From Pantoea piersonii (lineage in GTDB: Bacteria; Pseudomonadota; Gammaproteobacteria; Enterobacterales; Enterobacteriaceae), in contig NZ_RARB01000014.1 of assembly GCF_003612015.1 (NCBI RefSeq), positions 984 to 53,752 on the forward strand: a DNA stretch of 52,769 bases, given 5' to 3'. The position numbers and the translations under genes were made by a program. The notes beneath the pieces are model-generated. The model was not told where the DNA came from and searched no databases. It saw only the letters and a list, made by a program, of their open reading frames with translations. Every line of letters begins with the position of its first letter. Position 1 is the stretch's first letter. Shown piece after piece: positions 9,295-17,800 of the stretch.

Positions 9295-9351
9295 CGCTAC
9301 GTGAATTCTGAGTAAAAAGCAGGGCCTTACCTCTGTAGAATTCACGTAGCG
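9295..9351. repeat. Perfect 15-bp inverted repeat upstream of the Cre-like remnant
   Basis: CGCTACGTGAATTCT (9295-9309) and AGAATTCACGTAGCG (9337-9351) are exact reverse complements separated by 27 bp. It starts 27 bp before the first codon of the recombinase remnant. Arms are close to the 13-bp arms of loxP, but the spacer is far longer than the 8 bp of loxP, so it may be an operator or a different recombination site. Confidence 0.65.
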
Positions 9352-9829
9352 CTGCCCGTTTTTTGCACAGAAATCGTCAGGCCGGGCAGGATCTATCTGC
9401 TGCAGGGATCCAGCATTAGATCCTGACTTTGTATAACCCTAATTATATGAAGTTAGGACTCTAGACTGTACCCCGATAGTAGCAAAGCATAAATATACAA
9501 ATTTTAAGCTGATAATTGCTTGATTAGGTGAACTTTATGACTTAGTCAATGCGCTCATAGCGGCAAGGCGCAGGGCTGCGATGGCTGGACTGATAAACAT
9601 AAATATATAAGGTTATAGTTTGATAAGCGCCTGATCTTCGACATAAGTAACCTATCCGTTAGGGTTCATAAAATACCAATTAGATAAAGCTATCGTAATA
9701 GAAACAAGATTTAAAACAGAGCGGTAATAATTTAAGATGATAAAGGTTTATTACGCAGACTATTTTTACATTTTGGAAATGAAAATTTGGCTTTAAAACT
9801 GCAATGGGGAATAATTGTCCCCTTTGCAA
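9352..9829. other. AT-rich intergenic region downstream of gajB
   Basis: About 480 bases with many stops in all frames and no motif I recognise. GC content drops sharply compared with the recombinase remnant at about 9350-9480, marking the edge of the AT-rich Gabija insert. Confidence 0.4.
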
Positions 9830-11458
9830 TTATTCTCTATATAATTCATTCAGTTGGGGGAGTGACATAAAATATGATTTTGTAGAGGTGCTAAAACCCC
9901 CACTTTTATTCATTCGAAGCGAAGCATTAATTAGCACACAACACTTTTCAGCTCTTGTTATACCGACATAATGCAAATTTAATTCTTGTTGTAAACTTGG
10001 GTAGAGGGGTGAATTTCTATCTTGATCATTGGGAATTCTATACGGGAAGGACCATTCATCCATATCAAGATGTATAACCACTTTAAACTCAAGGCCTTTA
10101 GACTTATGCAAATTCATTACCTGAACCTCACTTTCATCTAAAGGTTTATATTGGTTTAAAAAGATATCACTAGATAAGGTGTGTGAAACCGCTTTATCTT
10201 CATCGAAAGTCCTTTCAACACCTAAAAGTTTCACAAGACTCGCTAAATCGTTAATTATACTTTGTAAGTCATTTATAACCTTCACCCTTTTTAGTATTTT
10301 TCTCATAGCTGGCTTAATAACATCATTGATAGTAATTATTTCATCAACCTTCAATAAAACCTCTTGCATAGAAGTAATTGTCCCATACTTATAAAGTAGG
10401 GAGTATTTATAAACATCTGCACATTGAGAGTCAATTTTATCAAGCGGAGTGTCGCAATATAATCTATAATTATGTTTGAAACCAGAGCAGAAAAGTTCGA
10501 GCGATTTATCCTTTCTAGCTAGAATTGCAATTTGGTTTAATTTTTCAATTCCCCATTCTTTTTTATCTAACCAAGTATCAATCCATTTTGATACAATTGC
10601 AGCTACGTCACTTAAATTCCCGTCAAGGCGTTTGCGAAAGATATTTATGCTGTCTGCCTCAAGCAAATTACAGTTATGATTTATTAACCTTGATGCGTAA
10701 TTTACTATTGATGGATGACATCTATGGTTTATGTTCAATTCAAAATGGCCAAATTTGACCTTGTTGCCAATTAGTTGACTTAAAAGTTTTGAATCGCCAC
10801 CTCTGAATTCATAAATCGATTGCCAAACATCACCAACTACAATAGAGGTTAGTCCCAGCTCATTTATTTTTAAAAATAACTCGTGTTGAGACAAAGAACA
10901 GTCTTGATACTCATCAATGAAAATATGGCTATATCTTGCTTTAACGTAGCGCTGCGCTGATTTAGATTCGTTTAGAATCTTCAGTGCAAGAGAAGAAAAT
11001 GAGCCCATCCATAAATAGCCTTCATCGTATAATTTTTTGTATCCGGAATCTGAATTTATGTTGGATAGGGTTGGACTACCAGCATAATTTTTCTTTATGA
11101 AATTTGAGTATGGTAGATCGATTTTTTTTAGAACTTTACAATTAGAAGGATTTCCACCCCAAATTCTATTTAAAAATGGAATAATAATTTCTCTTAAGCA
11201 AAAGCTATCAATAGTTCCAAAAAAGCTTTGTTTTGTATTGTGTGCACTGAATTTACTCTTTTCTTCCAACTCACTACTGGCTTTTTTTGTAAAAGTTATA
11301 GCTATCACACCTTTATGTTCTGGCAGCTCTTTAGTAACATTCCTTATAATCTCTTTCATAACTGTTGTTTTACCGCTTCCAGGGCAAGCAGTAATCACCA
11401 TACTTTTATGATATTCCATCGCTGCTTTCTGTTCAGATGTCCATTCTAAAGTTTTCAT
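9830..11458 (-). CDS. gajB: Gabija protein GajB, UvrD/PcrA-like helicase
   Basis: A 542-residue superfamily 1A helicase. Walker A ACPGSGKTT at residues 24-32, Walker B FIDEYQDCS at about 178-186, a GDVWQSIYEFRGG motif, HKSKGLEF (about 455) and YVGITRAEK near 500, the arginine-containing motif VI. The start at 11458 is chosen because AGGAG lies 6 bases upstream; it begins one base after the gajA stop, so the two are translated together. In Gabija, GajB hydrolyses ATP or senses DNA ends and activates the GajA nuclease during phage infection. The sequence is notably AT-rich compared with the flanking plasmid genes, consistent with horizontal acquisition. Confidence 0.85.
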   Translation of the reverse strand: MKTLEWTSEQKAAMEYHKSMVITACPGSGKTTVMKEIIRNVTKELPEHKGVIAITFTKKASSELEEKSKFSAHNTKQSFFGTIDSFCLREIIIPFLNRIWGGNPSNCKVLKKIDLPYSNFIKKNYAGSPTLSNINSDSGYKKLYDEGYLWMGSFSSLALKILNESKSAQRYVKARYSHIFIDEYQDCSLSQHELFLKINELGLTSIVVGDVWQSIYEFRGGDSKLLSQLIGNKVKFGHFELNINHRCHPSIVNYASRLINHNCNLLEADSINIFRKRLDGNLSDVAAIVSKWIDTWLDKKEWGIEKLNQIAILARKDKSLELFCSGFKHNYRLYCDTPLDKIDSQCADVYKYSLLYKYGTITSMQEVLLKVDEIITINDVIKPAMRKILKRVKVINDLQSIINDLASLVKLLGVERTFDEDKAVSHTLSSDIFLNQYKPLDESEVQVMNLHKSKGLEFKVVIHLDMDEWSFPYRIPNDQDRNSPLYPSLQQELNLHYVGITRAEKCCVLINASLRMNKSGGFSTSTKSYFMSLPQLNELYRE

Positions 11459-11459
11459 G

Positions 11460-13160
11460 TCAATCTCCTTTGGCATTATTAATTAAGTGATATAACGGCT
11501 TTACCAATTCCCCCGAATTTAATAGCACTAAATCTTTTTTGACCATCTTTAGTAAAGAGCACATCCTCACTGCTTTTTTCTTTTGAAGATATGATATAGC
11601 TGCTGTATTACTCGTTTTATTAAGCGCTGTAAGAATGGGAACACTTAGCTCTTCAATTAAATCAGTTTCTAGGTCAACTCTTGAGAGATAAATTCCTTTA
11701 ACATTTGTATGACTTGAAACAGCTTGCCAAACTCCATTTTGCAATGTATCAGCTGGGGATATTTTTGATTTGCTATGATCAAGTTTTTCTAAGCCTGAAA
11801 GCGCTAGACAACGATTGATCCCGGAGTACTGCCAAATCTCATCACCCGGAAGGCGTGATATGTCATTATCTGTTCGCATAACCCACGAGATCTCCAAAGC
11901 ATCAAGTATGGCCGCGTAAACTCGAAACGAAATACCATCTACTGAAATTATTGATAGGTTATAGAAATCGAGATCGATATTTAACGCTTCTGCTAATGCA
12001 TTGTAAAATAAAACTTCAGACGGGCCTTCGACTAATAATACCCCATTAGAAAAAAATGCTTCTGCCGGTATGATACTCATCCTGTAACTCATATCCTCCC
12101 ATTTTTTCGAAAGACTTATAGCACAACCCTTACTTGCAGCAACGGTACTAAAATCTTTAGTTAACAATCTAATCAATGAGTCAGGACTAAAATTAACTGC
12201 TATCTGAGGAGAGTGAGACGATATAATGGTTTGCCCAGGGATTTCGGAAATTAAATAATTGGCTAATTTTCTTTGTTGATGGGGGTGCAGATGAGCTTCT
12301 GGCTCTTCTATAACATAGAATATTACTTCATTTTCAAAATCATGTTCTTTAACACTTTTTGCTTTCCATAACGCTAAAAGTATTTGATTGTTTCTACCAT
12401 CCCCACCTAACATTACATCTGTTCCATTCGTACTAGCCCCAAGCTTTAAACTTTCTATGAAGTCGTTGATTCCTACAGCGCCAGTATCCAATTGCACAGA
12501 ATAATCAGAATATTGGTAGGCAAGCCTTTTCAACTCTTTATTAATGTCATTGGTGGCTTTATCAACATAAATCAATTGTGATACTTTATCGTTAACCAAT
12601 TTTAAGTCGCCAGTAATTTCATCTAATAAGTCTTCATCTTCTTTTCTTTGCTCATCAGTTAATGATTGCTGTGAGATTTTAAGTAGTTTCCTTTTCTCTC
12701 TACTTATAAATCGCTCTAAATCCCTTTGGGATTGTATGTATTTTAGATTCAAGTGTTTTAGGTAAAATCTAGATGGTATTTGATTGAGTGTTCTTTGATC
12801 ATGGCCAATTAAAAGTTGATAGCTCAAATCAGATTTTTTCGCCGTATACCTGATATAAGTTTCACCTTCGTCGCTGACGTTACCTTTTAAAATTGAAACC
12901 ACAGCATCTTCTTCAACTTTGGTGAAATGAATAAGTATTTCAAGGCTTTCGTGAGAGATACCATTTTCAACATGAAAGTCTAAATCATTTGGTTCAATAT
13001 CAGAATCAGACAAAGTTTTATCAAGTAAGAGCCTCAAAGCATGCAACATGTTACTCTTGCCAATATCATTAGAACCAATGATAAGAGTTTTAGAGTTGAA
13101 GTTAATATGTGCATCTTTAAAATTGCGAAAACCCTTAAGTCGTAATGATGAAATTTGCAT
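11460..13160 (-). CDS. gajA: Gabija protein GajA, OLD-family ATPase/TOPRIM endonuclease
   Basis: A 566-residue OLD-family protein. ABC-type ATPase domain: Walker A IGSNDIGKSN at residues about 28-37, signature region LGGDGRNNQILLAL near 248, Walker B VIFYVIEEPEAHLHP near 280-292, then SSHSPQ (H-loop). TOPRIM nuclease domain starting near residue 370 with VLLVEGPSEVLFYNAL (catalytic Glu), then a MRTDND acidic motif. Length is near the roughly 580 residues usual for GajA. GajA nicks DNA when nucleotide pools fall, and in concert with GajB blocks phage growth. The alternative, a solitary OLD/helicase pair of another class, is less likely given gene order and spacing. Confidence 0.87.
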   Translation of the reverse strand: MQISSLRLKGFRNFKDAHINFNSKTLIIGSNDIGKSNMLHALRLLLDKTLSDSDIEPNDLDFHVENGISHESLEILIHFTKVEEDAVVSILKGNVSDEGETYIRYTAKKSDLSYQLLIGHDQRTLNQIPSRFYLKHLNLKYIQSQRDLERFISREKRKLLKISQQSLTDEQRKEDEDLLDEITGDLKLVNDKVSQLIYVDKATNDINKELKRLAYQYSDYSVQLDTGAVGINDFIESLKLGASTNGTDVMLGGDGRNNQILLALWKAKSVKEHDFENEVIFYVIEEPEAHLHPHQQRKLANYLISEIPGQTIISSHSPQIAVNFSPDSLIRLLTKDFSTVAASKGCAISLSKKWEDMSYRMSIIPAEAFFSNGVLLVEGPSEVLFYNALAEALNIDLDFYNLSIISVDGISFRVYAAILDALEISWVMRTDNDISRLPGDEIWQYSGINRCLALSGLEKLDHSKSKISPADTLQNGVWQAVSSHTNVKGIYLSRVDLETDLIEELSVPILTALNKTSNTAAISYLQKKKAVRMCSLLKMVKKDLVLLNSGELVKPLYHLINNAKGD

Positions 13161-13472
13161 ATAAAGTACATTCTCTTCGTTTACATTCAGGAAATCATTG
13201 AATCAAACCTTTAAGATTTATACCATTGATTTTTTTGATAATGCTTGAAGTTGGGCGGGCGGCCCATCCTGTAGGAACTAAACAGTAGTAAATTTAACAT
13301 AAATAGCATATGCCGAAATAGGCAATCGATAGTGGGCAGTCAAGAGTTAGCGCAATGACGGCAATACTCTGTATATTTTAGCTCAGTGCTTTGCCTTCAG
13401 TTAAACGATACACGTGACAACGTTGAGCGACTGCCCCATTTTCGCGCCGGCGGCTCACGTTATCCACAGGCT
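13161..13472. other. Intergenic region carrying the gajAB promoter and higA 3' flank
   Basis: No frame is convincing on either strand. The gajA promoter must lie here, reading leftward. The half nearer gajA is AT-rich, while the half nearer higA returns to plasmid-average composition, so a boundary of the Gabija insert probably lies near 13250-13450. Confidence 0.4.
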
Positions 13473-13778
13473 TCAGTTTACGCCGTGCAGTGGACCAGGT
13501 TTGAAGCTGGTATTCAGTACCGACAGGTCAACGGTCTTGGCTGCTCGGTCTAAATCATAGGCTGCCTGAATACGCAGCCACATCGCAGGCGTGCTGCCGA
13601 TCACGGCCGATAATTTAATCGCCATTTCTGGCGTTACCGCCGTCGCTCCCGACACCATTCGTGAAGCCGTGGAGGGCGCTATAGCCAAAGCACGCGCCAG
13701 TTCTCTAATGCCGATGTCGAGATCTTCCATGATATCGGAAATAATTTCACCTGCGTGCGGGGGGTTATGCATAGTCAT
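13473..13778 (-). CDS. higA: HigA-type antitoxin (XRE family)
   Basis: A 101-residue protein beginning MTMHNPPHAGEIISDIMEDL, the characteristic HigA/VapI start (H-P-G-E-x-L), followed by helix-turn-helix residues GIRELARALAIAPSTASRMVSG and the W-L-R-IQAAYDLDRA segment. It binds and neutralises the HigB toxin and, with it, represses their common promoter. It overlaps the higB stop codon by one base (ATGA), so translation is coupled, and the toxin-first gene order is that of higBA loci. Confidence 0.9.
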   Translation of the reverse strand: MTMHNPPHAGEIISDIMEDLDIGIRELARALAIAPSTASRMVSGATAVTPEMAIKLSAVIGSTPAMWLRIQAAYDLDRAAKTVDLSVLNTSFKPGPLHGVN

Positions 13779-14056
13779 CAGTGGTAATCCTCATAATTCA
13801 GAATGTAGGCATCACCGTCTCTGAATTCAAAAGTGATACGCCAGTTACCTGTAACCGTGACAGACCAGATACCTTGTCTGTCACCCTTGAGAGGATGCAA
13901 CCTGTAGCCACTAAGGTTCATATCCTCAATCTTCTCAGCTAGGTCAATCACCCTCAGGCGCGTACGTAGCCGCTTTTCATGAGCTGCGTTAATCTTGCGG
14001 GTAGAGCCGGTTGTGTAGAACTCTTCAAGCCCCTTATGTAGCCAGGTTTTAATCAT
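13778..14056 (-). CDS. higB: HigB-type toxin (RelE/ParE superfamily mRNA interferase)
   Basis: A 92-residue protein of typical HigB size. Seen: HKGLEEFYTTGSTRKINAAH, LSGYRLHPLKGDRQGIWSVTVTGNWRITFEF and the final ILNYEDYH, the conserved core and C-terminus of HigB toxins with the catalytic His/Arg/Tyr cluster. It cleaves mRNA at the ribosome when free of HigA. Placed next to Gabija, it may serve plasmid maintenance or act as an abortive-infection partner. Confidence 0.9.
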   Translation of the reverse strand: MIKTWLHKGLEEFYTTGSTRKINAAHEKRLRTRLRVIDLAEKIEDMNLSGYRLHPLKGDRQGIWSVTVTGNWRITFEFRDGDAYILNYEDYH

Positions 14057-14087
14057 CCGTGTGTCTCAGTGTTGCTTGACACGGAAC

Positions 14088-14115
14088 ACTATAGCATATG
14101 TTGCATGGTAAGCAA
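14088..14115 (-). promoter_or_regulatory. Probable higBA promoter with overlapping operator
   Basis: On the minus strand TTGCTT (14115-14110) and TATAGT (14093-14088) are separated by 16 bases and stand about 32 bases before the higB start. The -35 hexamer lies inside an imperfect palindrome, TTGC-7-GCAA at 14101-14115, a plausible HigA operator. The call rests on hexamer matching and position only. Confidence 0.55.
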
Positions 14116-14597
14116 CAGACCGTAGTATGCGTATTGTATAATGTGGATTTTGGGGAAAGAGCGAGAGTGATGGCACTGGCTATCGTAGCCAAAAATGAAG
14201 CACGGAGATACTTTATTTAACATAATTATGATTACCCGAACTTAGGTTTGTTACTCCAAAGCGCTAATGTCGTACGGGGAGATGCGGATGTTTTGACGGG
14301 GGGATAAAAATCAGTACCGGCCATTGTTCCCTCAATCAATAATGACCAGCAAAAGTGGCACTGATAAATCCATAAACCGTCTCGTTTTAATCAAGTGAAA
14401 GAATAAGTGTAGGCGTTGATGCGTGTTTGCTCATACCAGTGAGTGGTTTTGACAGCGTTATGAGATGTTCAACGGACGAACGTTATGATCAAACGGGCAC
14501 GAATAACTGTTTCGAACCTCTCTTCTGAATTGACACCTCCGCCAGACAGCGGCGGTAAAACGCGCCGTTGTCACCGTATGCGCCCTGAGCATAACTC
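14116..14597. other. Non-coding spacer upstream of the nine-gene module
   Basis: No frame here carries recognisable protein sequence. A short GC hairpin, CCGCC-7-GGCGG, lies at 14539-14555 just after a TTGACA at 14530-14535, which could be a -35 element, although no good -10 follows at the usual distance. Confidence 0.35.
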
Positions 14598-14672
14598 TGC
14601 GACACATTGTGACGCAGCAAACTGTTTCAAAGTAGAATTTTTTCCGGCAATGCTCTGCGACACAACTTGTCA
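14598..14672 (+). promoter_or_regulatory. Two palindromic repeats, candidate operators for the module's WYL regulator
   Basis: TGCGACACATTGTGACGCA at 14598-14616 is a near-perfect palindrome. TGCGACACAACTTGTCA at 14656-14672 repeats its left half exactly, with a related right half. They are 58 bp apart and end about 40 bp before the first start codon of the module, which itself encodes a DNA-binding WYL protein. A binding role is inferred from position and symmetry. Confidence 0.5.
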
Positions 14673-14713
14673 TCTTCGGCAGGAGAATAGTGTTTTTTGC
14701 CCGGAGACGAAAA

Positions 14714-16792
14714 ATGATTCCTGTCCTGCACGCCGTGAAACCAGATTCTGATGACATTAATTTGCAGTTATGGCTGTTTCGCCTGTTATTCCGGCTGGGA
14801 GCGCATAAGCAATTTATTACTGCCGGCGGATTAACCCATACGCTGCTCAGCGACTATTTCAGCTTGACCCACTACGAAAATCAGTCGTTCACACCGGCAG
14901 AGCAACAAAACGTACTGGATACCTTGCTACAGCATTACCGGGAGCTGGAGCGGCGGCCCGCTTCTGCTGCGCCGTCAGCGTCGCAACAGGCTATCGGGCA
15001 GCTGGCGCGTCGTATTGGCCTGAGCAAAGCGGAGCAGTTAATTTTTGAATTTACGATAAAACTGCATCATGAACGTTTGCTGGATGATGCGGCGGACTGG
15101 CTTGGTCTACTCAGTTCGTCAAAAGTGTATGGCATTCTGGCGACGTTATTGGATCTACCCCAGACGGATATTCGCCACGCACTCGGCCCGACCAGTCTCC
15201 TGAGCCAGACCGGTCTGGTCACGCTGGAAACCAGTGGATTACATTCGCTACGTAATAAACTTGAGCCGTTTTCCTTAACGCTGGCTGAACGCCTGAGTGA
15301 TGGCGAAAGCGATCCTGCCCGTTTACTACAGGGAATCGTTACCCTCTGTGAAAAGTCTCATCTGACTTTCGACCATTTCGCCCATCTCCCAACCATAAAT
15401 ATCATTCGGCAGTGGCTGTATTACGCGCAAAGTTCACGCCGCCCTGGGGTCAATATTTTGATTTATGGTCAGCCTGGCAGCGGAAAAAGTCAGCTTTGTC
15501 GCCTGCTGGCGCAGGAACTGGGAAGCGAATTGTATGAAATCGCAAGCGAAAATGAATCTTCGCGACTCATAACCGGTAGTCGGCGTCTGCGAGCCTGGCA
15601 GGCCGCTCAACGTTTTTTTGCGGGCGATAGCGCGCTGATCCTGCTGGATGAAGCTGAAGACGTGTTCAGCGACAGCGCAGGTTCGTTCTCCTCCCCCGCA
15701 AGCCCGCTGTCTAAAGCGTGGATTAATCGCCTGCTGGAAGAAAACAGTGTTCCCGGTCTGTGGGTCTCAAACGACATCAGCGCAATGGATCCCGCTTTTA
15801 TTCGCCGTTTTGATATTGTTCTCGAACTGGATGTGCCGCCGCGCCAGCAACGCGAGGCGCTGTTAAAACAGGCCTGTGACGCAACGCTGGCACCCGGCGA
15901 TCTCGCGCAACTGGTCAGCCACCGCGCGGTAACGCCCGCCATAATTGAACGCGCCGCCAACGTTACCCGTTCCATGACTGACCGGAAGGATGGTCAAAAA
16001 CGCGCTCAATCTTTAATGTTTTTAATCAATAACACACTAAAGGCGCAAGGTCATACGCCGATAAAACAGAAAAATAGCTCTGCGTCAGCGACGGTATACG
16101 ATCCGTCATTCATTAGCAGCGACAGCCCGGTTACCGACATTGCTGCCGCGCTTTCAGCAGAACATTCGGCCCGCCTCTGTCTGTATGGCCCTTCCGGAAC
16201 CGGTAAAACGGCCTGGGCGCACTGGCTGGCGCAGCAACTGAAAATGCCGGTGGTGGAAATCAAGGCTTCTCAACTGATGAGTCCATATGTCGGTGAAAGC
16301 GAACAAAACATTGCAGCCATCTTTGCGCAGGCGCGACGTGAAGGTGCGATGCTGCTGATAGACGAAACTGACACCTTTCTGGCAGACCGTGAAGCGTGCC
16401 AGCAGCGCTGGGAGCTGAGTTGCGTGAACGAGATGCTCAGCCAGATAGAGCATTACAACGGCATTTTAATTACCACCACTAACCGATTTGAGGTTCTGGA
16501 TGCTGCGGCTTTGCGCCGTTTCGATCTTAAAATTCGCTTCAGCTACCTGTGTGATTACCAGGCTGTCGCGCTGCTTAATCTCTATTGCGAGCAGTTGCAA
16601 CTTGACCGCCCATCTACCCAGACAGTGCTGAACCTGACGAAGTTAACCTCATTAACACCGGGCGATTTTGCCGCGGTTTCGCGGCAACACACATTCAGGC
16701 CGCTGACCTCCGCCAGTGCCTTCGTTGCCGCACTGAAAGCGGAATGCTGGTTAAAAAAAAGCGATAAGCCCGCTATTGGATTTTTGCATTAA
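14714..16792 (+). CDS. Double AAA+ ATPase (first gene of the nine-gene module)
   Basis: A 692-residue protein with two AAA+ domains. First: Walker A IYGQPGSGKSQ at about 250-260, Walker B LILLDEAED at about 308-316, and an FIRRFD arginine-finger region. Second: Walker A LYGPSGTGKTA at about 490-500, Walker B MLLIDETDTF at about 544-553, then ITTTNRF and LRRFDLKI. An N-terminal domain of about 230 residues has no motif I know. The architecture recalls Cdc48/spastin-type remodelling ATPases. ATG 14714 is preferred (GGAG 7 bases upstream), though GTG 14690 with AGGAG is possible. It is likely to remodel or unfold a partner in the module; the substrate is unknown. Confidence 0.85.
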   Translation: MIPVLHAVKPDSDDINLQLWLFRLLFRLGAHKQFITAGGLTHTLLSDYFSLTHYENQSFTPAEQQNVLDTLLQHYRELERRPASAAPSASQQAIGQLARRIGLSKAEQLIFEFTIKLHHERLLDDAADWLGLLSSSKVYGILATLLDLPQTDIRHALGPTSLLSQTGLVTLETSGLHSLRNKLEPFSLTLAERLSDGESDPARLLQGIVTLCEKSHLTFDHFAHLPTINIIRQWLYYAQSSRRPGVNILIYGQPGSGKSQLCRLLAQELGSELYEIASENESSRLITGSRRLRAWQAAQRFFAGDSALILLDEAEDVFSDSAGSFSSPASPLSKAWINRLLEENSVPGLWVSNDISAMDPAFIRRFDIVLELDVPPRQQREALLKQACDATLAPGDLAQLVSHRAVTPAIIERAANVTRSMTDRKDGQKRAQSLMFLINNTLKAQGHTPIKQKNSSASATVYDPSFISSDSPVTDIAAALSAEHSARLCLYGPSGTGKTAWAHWLAQQLKMPVVEIKASQLMSPYVGESEQNIAAIFAQARREGAMLLIDETDTFLADREACQQRWELSCVNEMLSQIEHYNGILITTTNRFEVLDAAALRRFDLKIRFSYLCDYQAVALLNLYCEQLQLDRPSTQTVLNLTKLTSLTPGDFAAVSRQHTFRPLTSASAFVAALKAECWLKKSDKPAIGFLH

Positions 16793-16825
16793 TCCACTGT
16801 GCGTGACGAAAACAGGGAGTAAAAC

Positions 16826-17800
16826 GTGGCTAGAAGACCCGAAACAATTGAAACAACATTGCTGGCAATTGAGCTGTTGCGGCGTATTCCTCGTGGCAGA
16901 AAAATCACTGCAAAAGCCTTGCACGAACAGCTATTGAATGCGGGCATTGAACGGGAATTACGCACTATTCAGCGCCAGCTGGAGATGCTCTCTCATCACT
17001 TTGCCATTGAGTGTGATACCCGTAATCGGCCATACGGTTACTGCTGGTCAGAAAACGCGAAAGGGGTGTCGTTGCCGGTATTGACGCCGCAGGAATCTCT
17101 GTTGCTGGCGATGGCAGAAGCGCATCTTAAACCCATTCTGCCCGCCCGACTGGTTAAATCCATGACAGGCTTTTTTACTCAGGCACAACGTAATCTGCAG
17201 GGAAGTGGCCAGAGTCGGCTGGAGGCAGAGTGGCCCGATAAAGTGCGAATCGTCGCCACCAGCCAGCCTTTATTGCCGCCTCCCATTGCAGAGGGCGTAT
17301 TTGAGTCGGTGAGCGAGGCGCTCTATCTGAACCGCTGGCTGAAGATCACTTACCGTAATGCGGGCGGTAAAGAGAGCGAAAATTCGGTGATGCCGCTCGG
17401 ACTGGCGCAGCAGGGGCCGCGCCTCTATCTGGTTTGTCGCTTCGATGGCTATAACAATGAGCGCAGTCTGGCGATGAACCGAATTCTGGCGGCCCATGTC
17501 AGCACCTTTACCTTTGAGCGCCCTGCCGAATTCAGCCTGAAAAAATACGATGATGATGGACGCTTTGGTTTTGGCGAAGGCCATCAAATTTTCCTGACGT
17601 TCGAAATCGAACGTAGCGCCGGACTTCACCTGATCGAATCCCCGCTCTCGCTTGATCAGACCCACCGCGAACTGAGCGATGACCGCCTCGAATTTTCCGC
17701 CACCGTGGTTGACAGCGCCATGCTGAACTGGTTTTTGGCCGCGTTTGGCGAGGCGGTCAGCAACGTGGAACGTCGTCCCATTTTGGAAATTGCCGAATGA
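16826..17800 (+). CDS. WYL-domain helix-turn-helix transcriptional regulator
   Basis: A 324-residue protein starting at GTG 16826, with GGGAG 7 bases upstream. Residues about 1-75 form a winged helix (RGRKITAKALHEQLLNAG, ELRTIQRQLEML). Residues about 165-235 form a WYL domain (WLKITYRNAGGKES, PLGLAQQGPRLYLVCRF, RSLAMNRI), and a C-terminal WCX-like part follows. WYL regulators are repeatedly found in phage-defence loci, where they silence the locus until a nucleic-acid or nucleotide ligand is sensed. The gene overlaps the next by four bases (ATGA). It is the probable regulator of the palindromes at 14598-14672. Confidence 0.9.
   Translation: MARRPETIETTLLAIELLRRIPRGRKITAKALHEQLLNAGIERELRTIQRQLEMLSHHFAIECDTRNRPYGYCWSENAKGVSLPVLTPQESLLLAMAEAHLKPILPARLVKSMTGFFTQAQRNLQGSGQSRLEAEWPDKVRIVATSQPLLPPPIAEGVFESVSEALYLNRWLKITYRNAGGKESENSVMPLGLAQQGPRLYLVCRFDGYNNERSLAMNRILAAHVSTFTFERPAEFSLKKYDDDGRFGFGEGHQIFLTFEIERSAGLHLIESPLSLDQTHRELSDDRLEFSATVVDSAMLNWFLAAFGEAVSNVERRPILEIAE

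Noticed and set aside
9295..9351. A loxP site for the Cre-like protein
   Set aside because: The arms have suitable length but the spacer is 27 bp, not 8, and neither arm resembles loxP. Listed only as an inverted repeat.
14458..14757. Two overlapping frames (one on each strand) before the AAA+ gene
   Set aside because: No family resemblance; they cover the probable operator region and are out of frame with the downstream gene.
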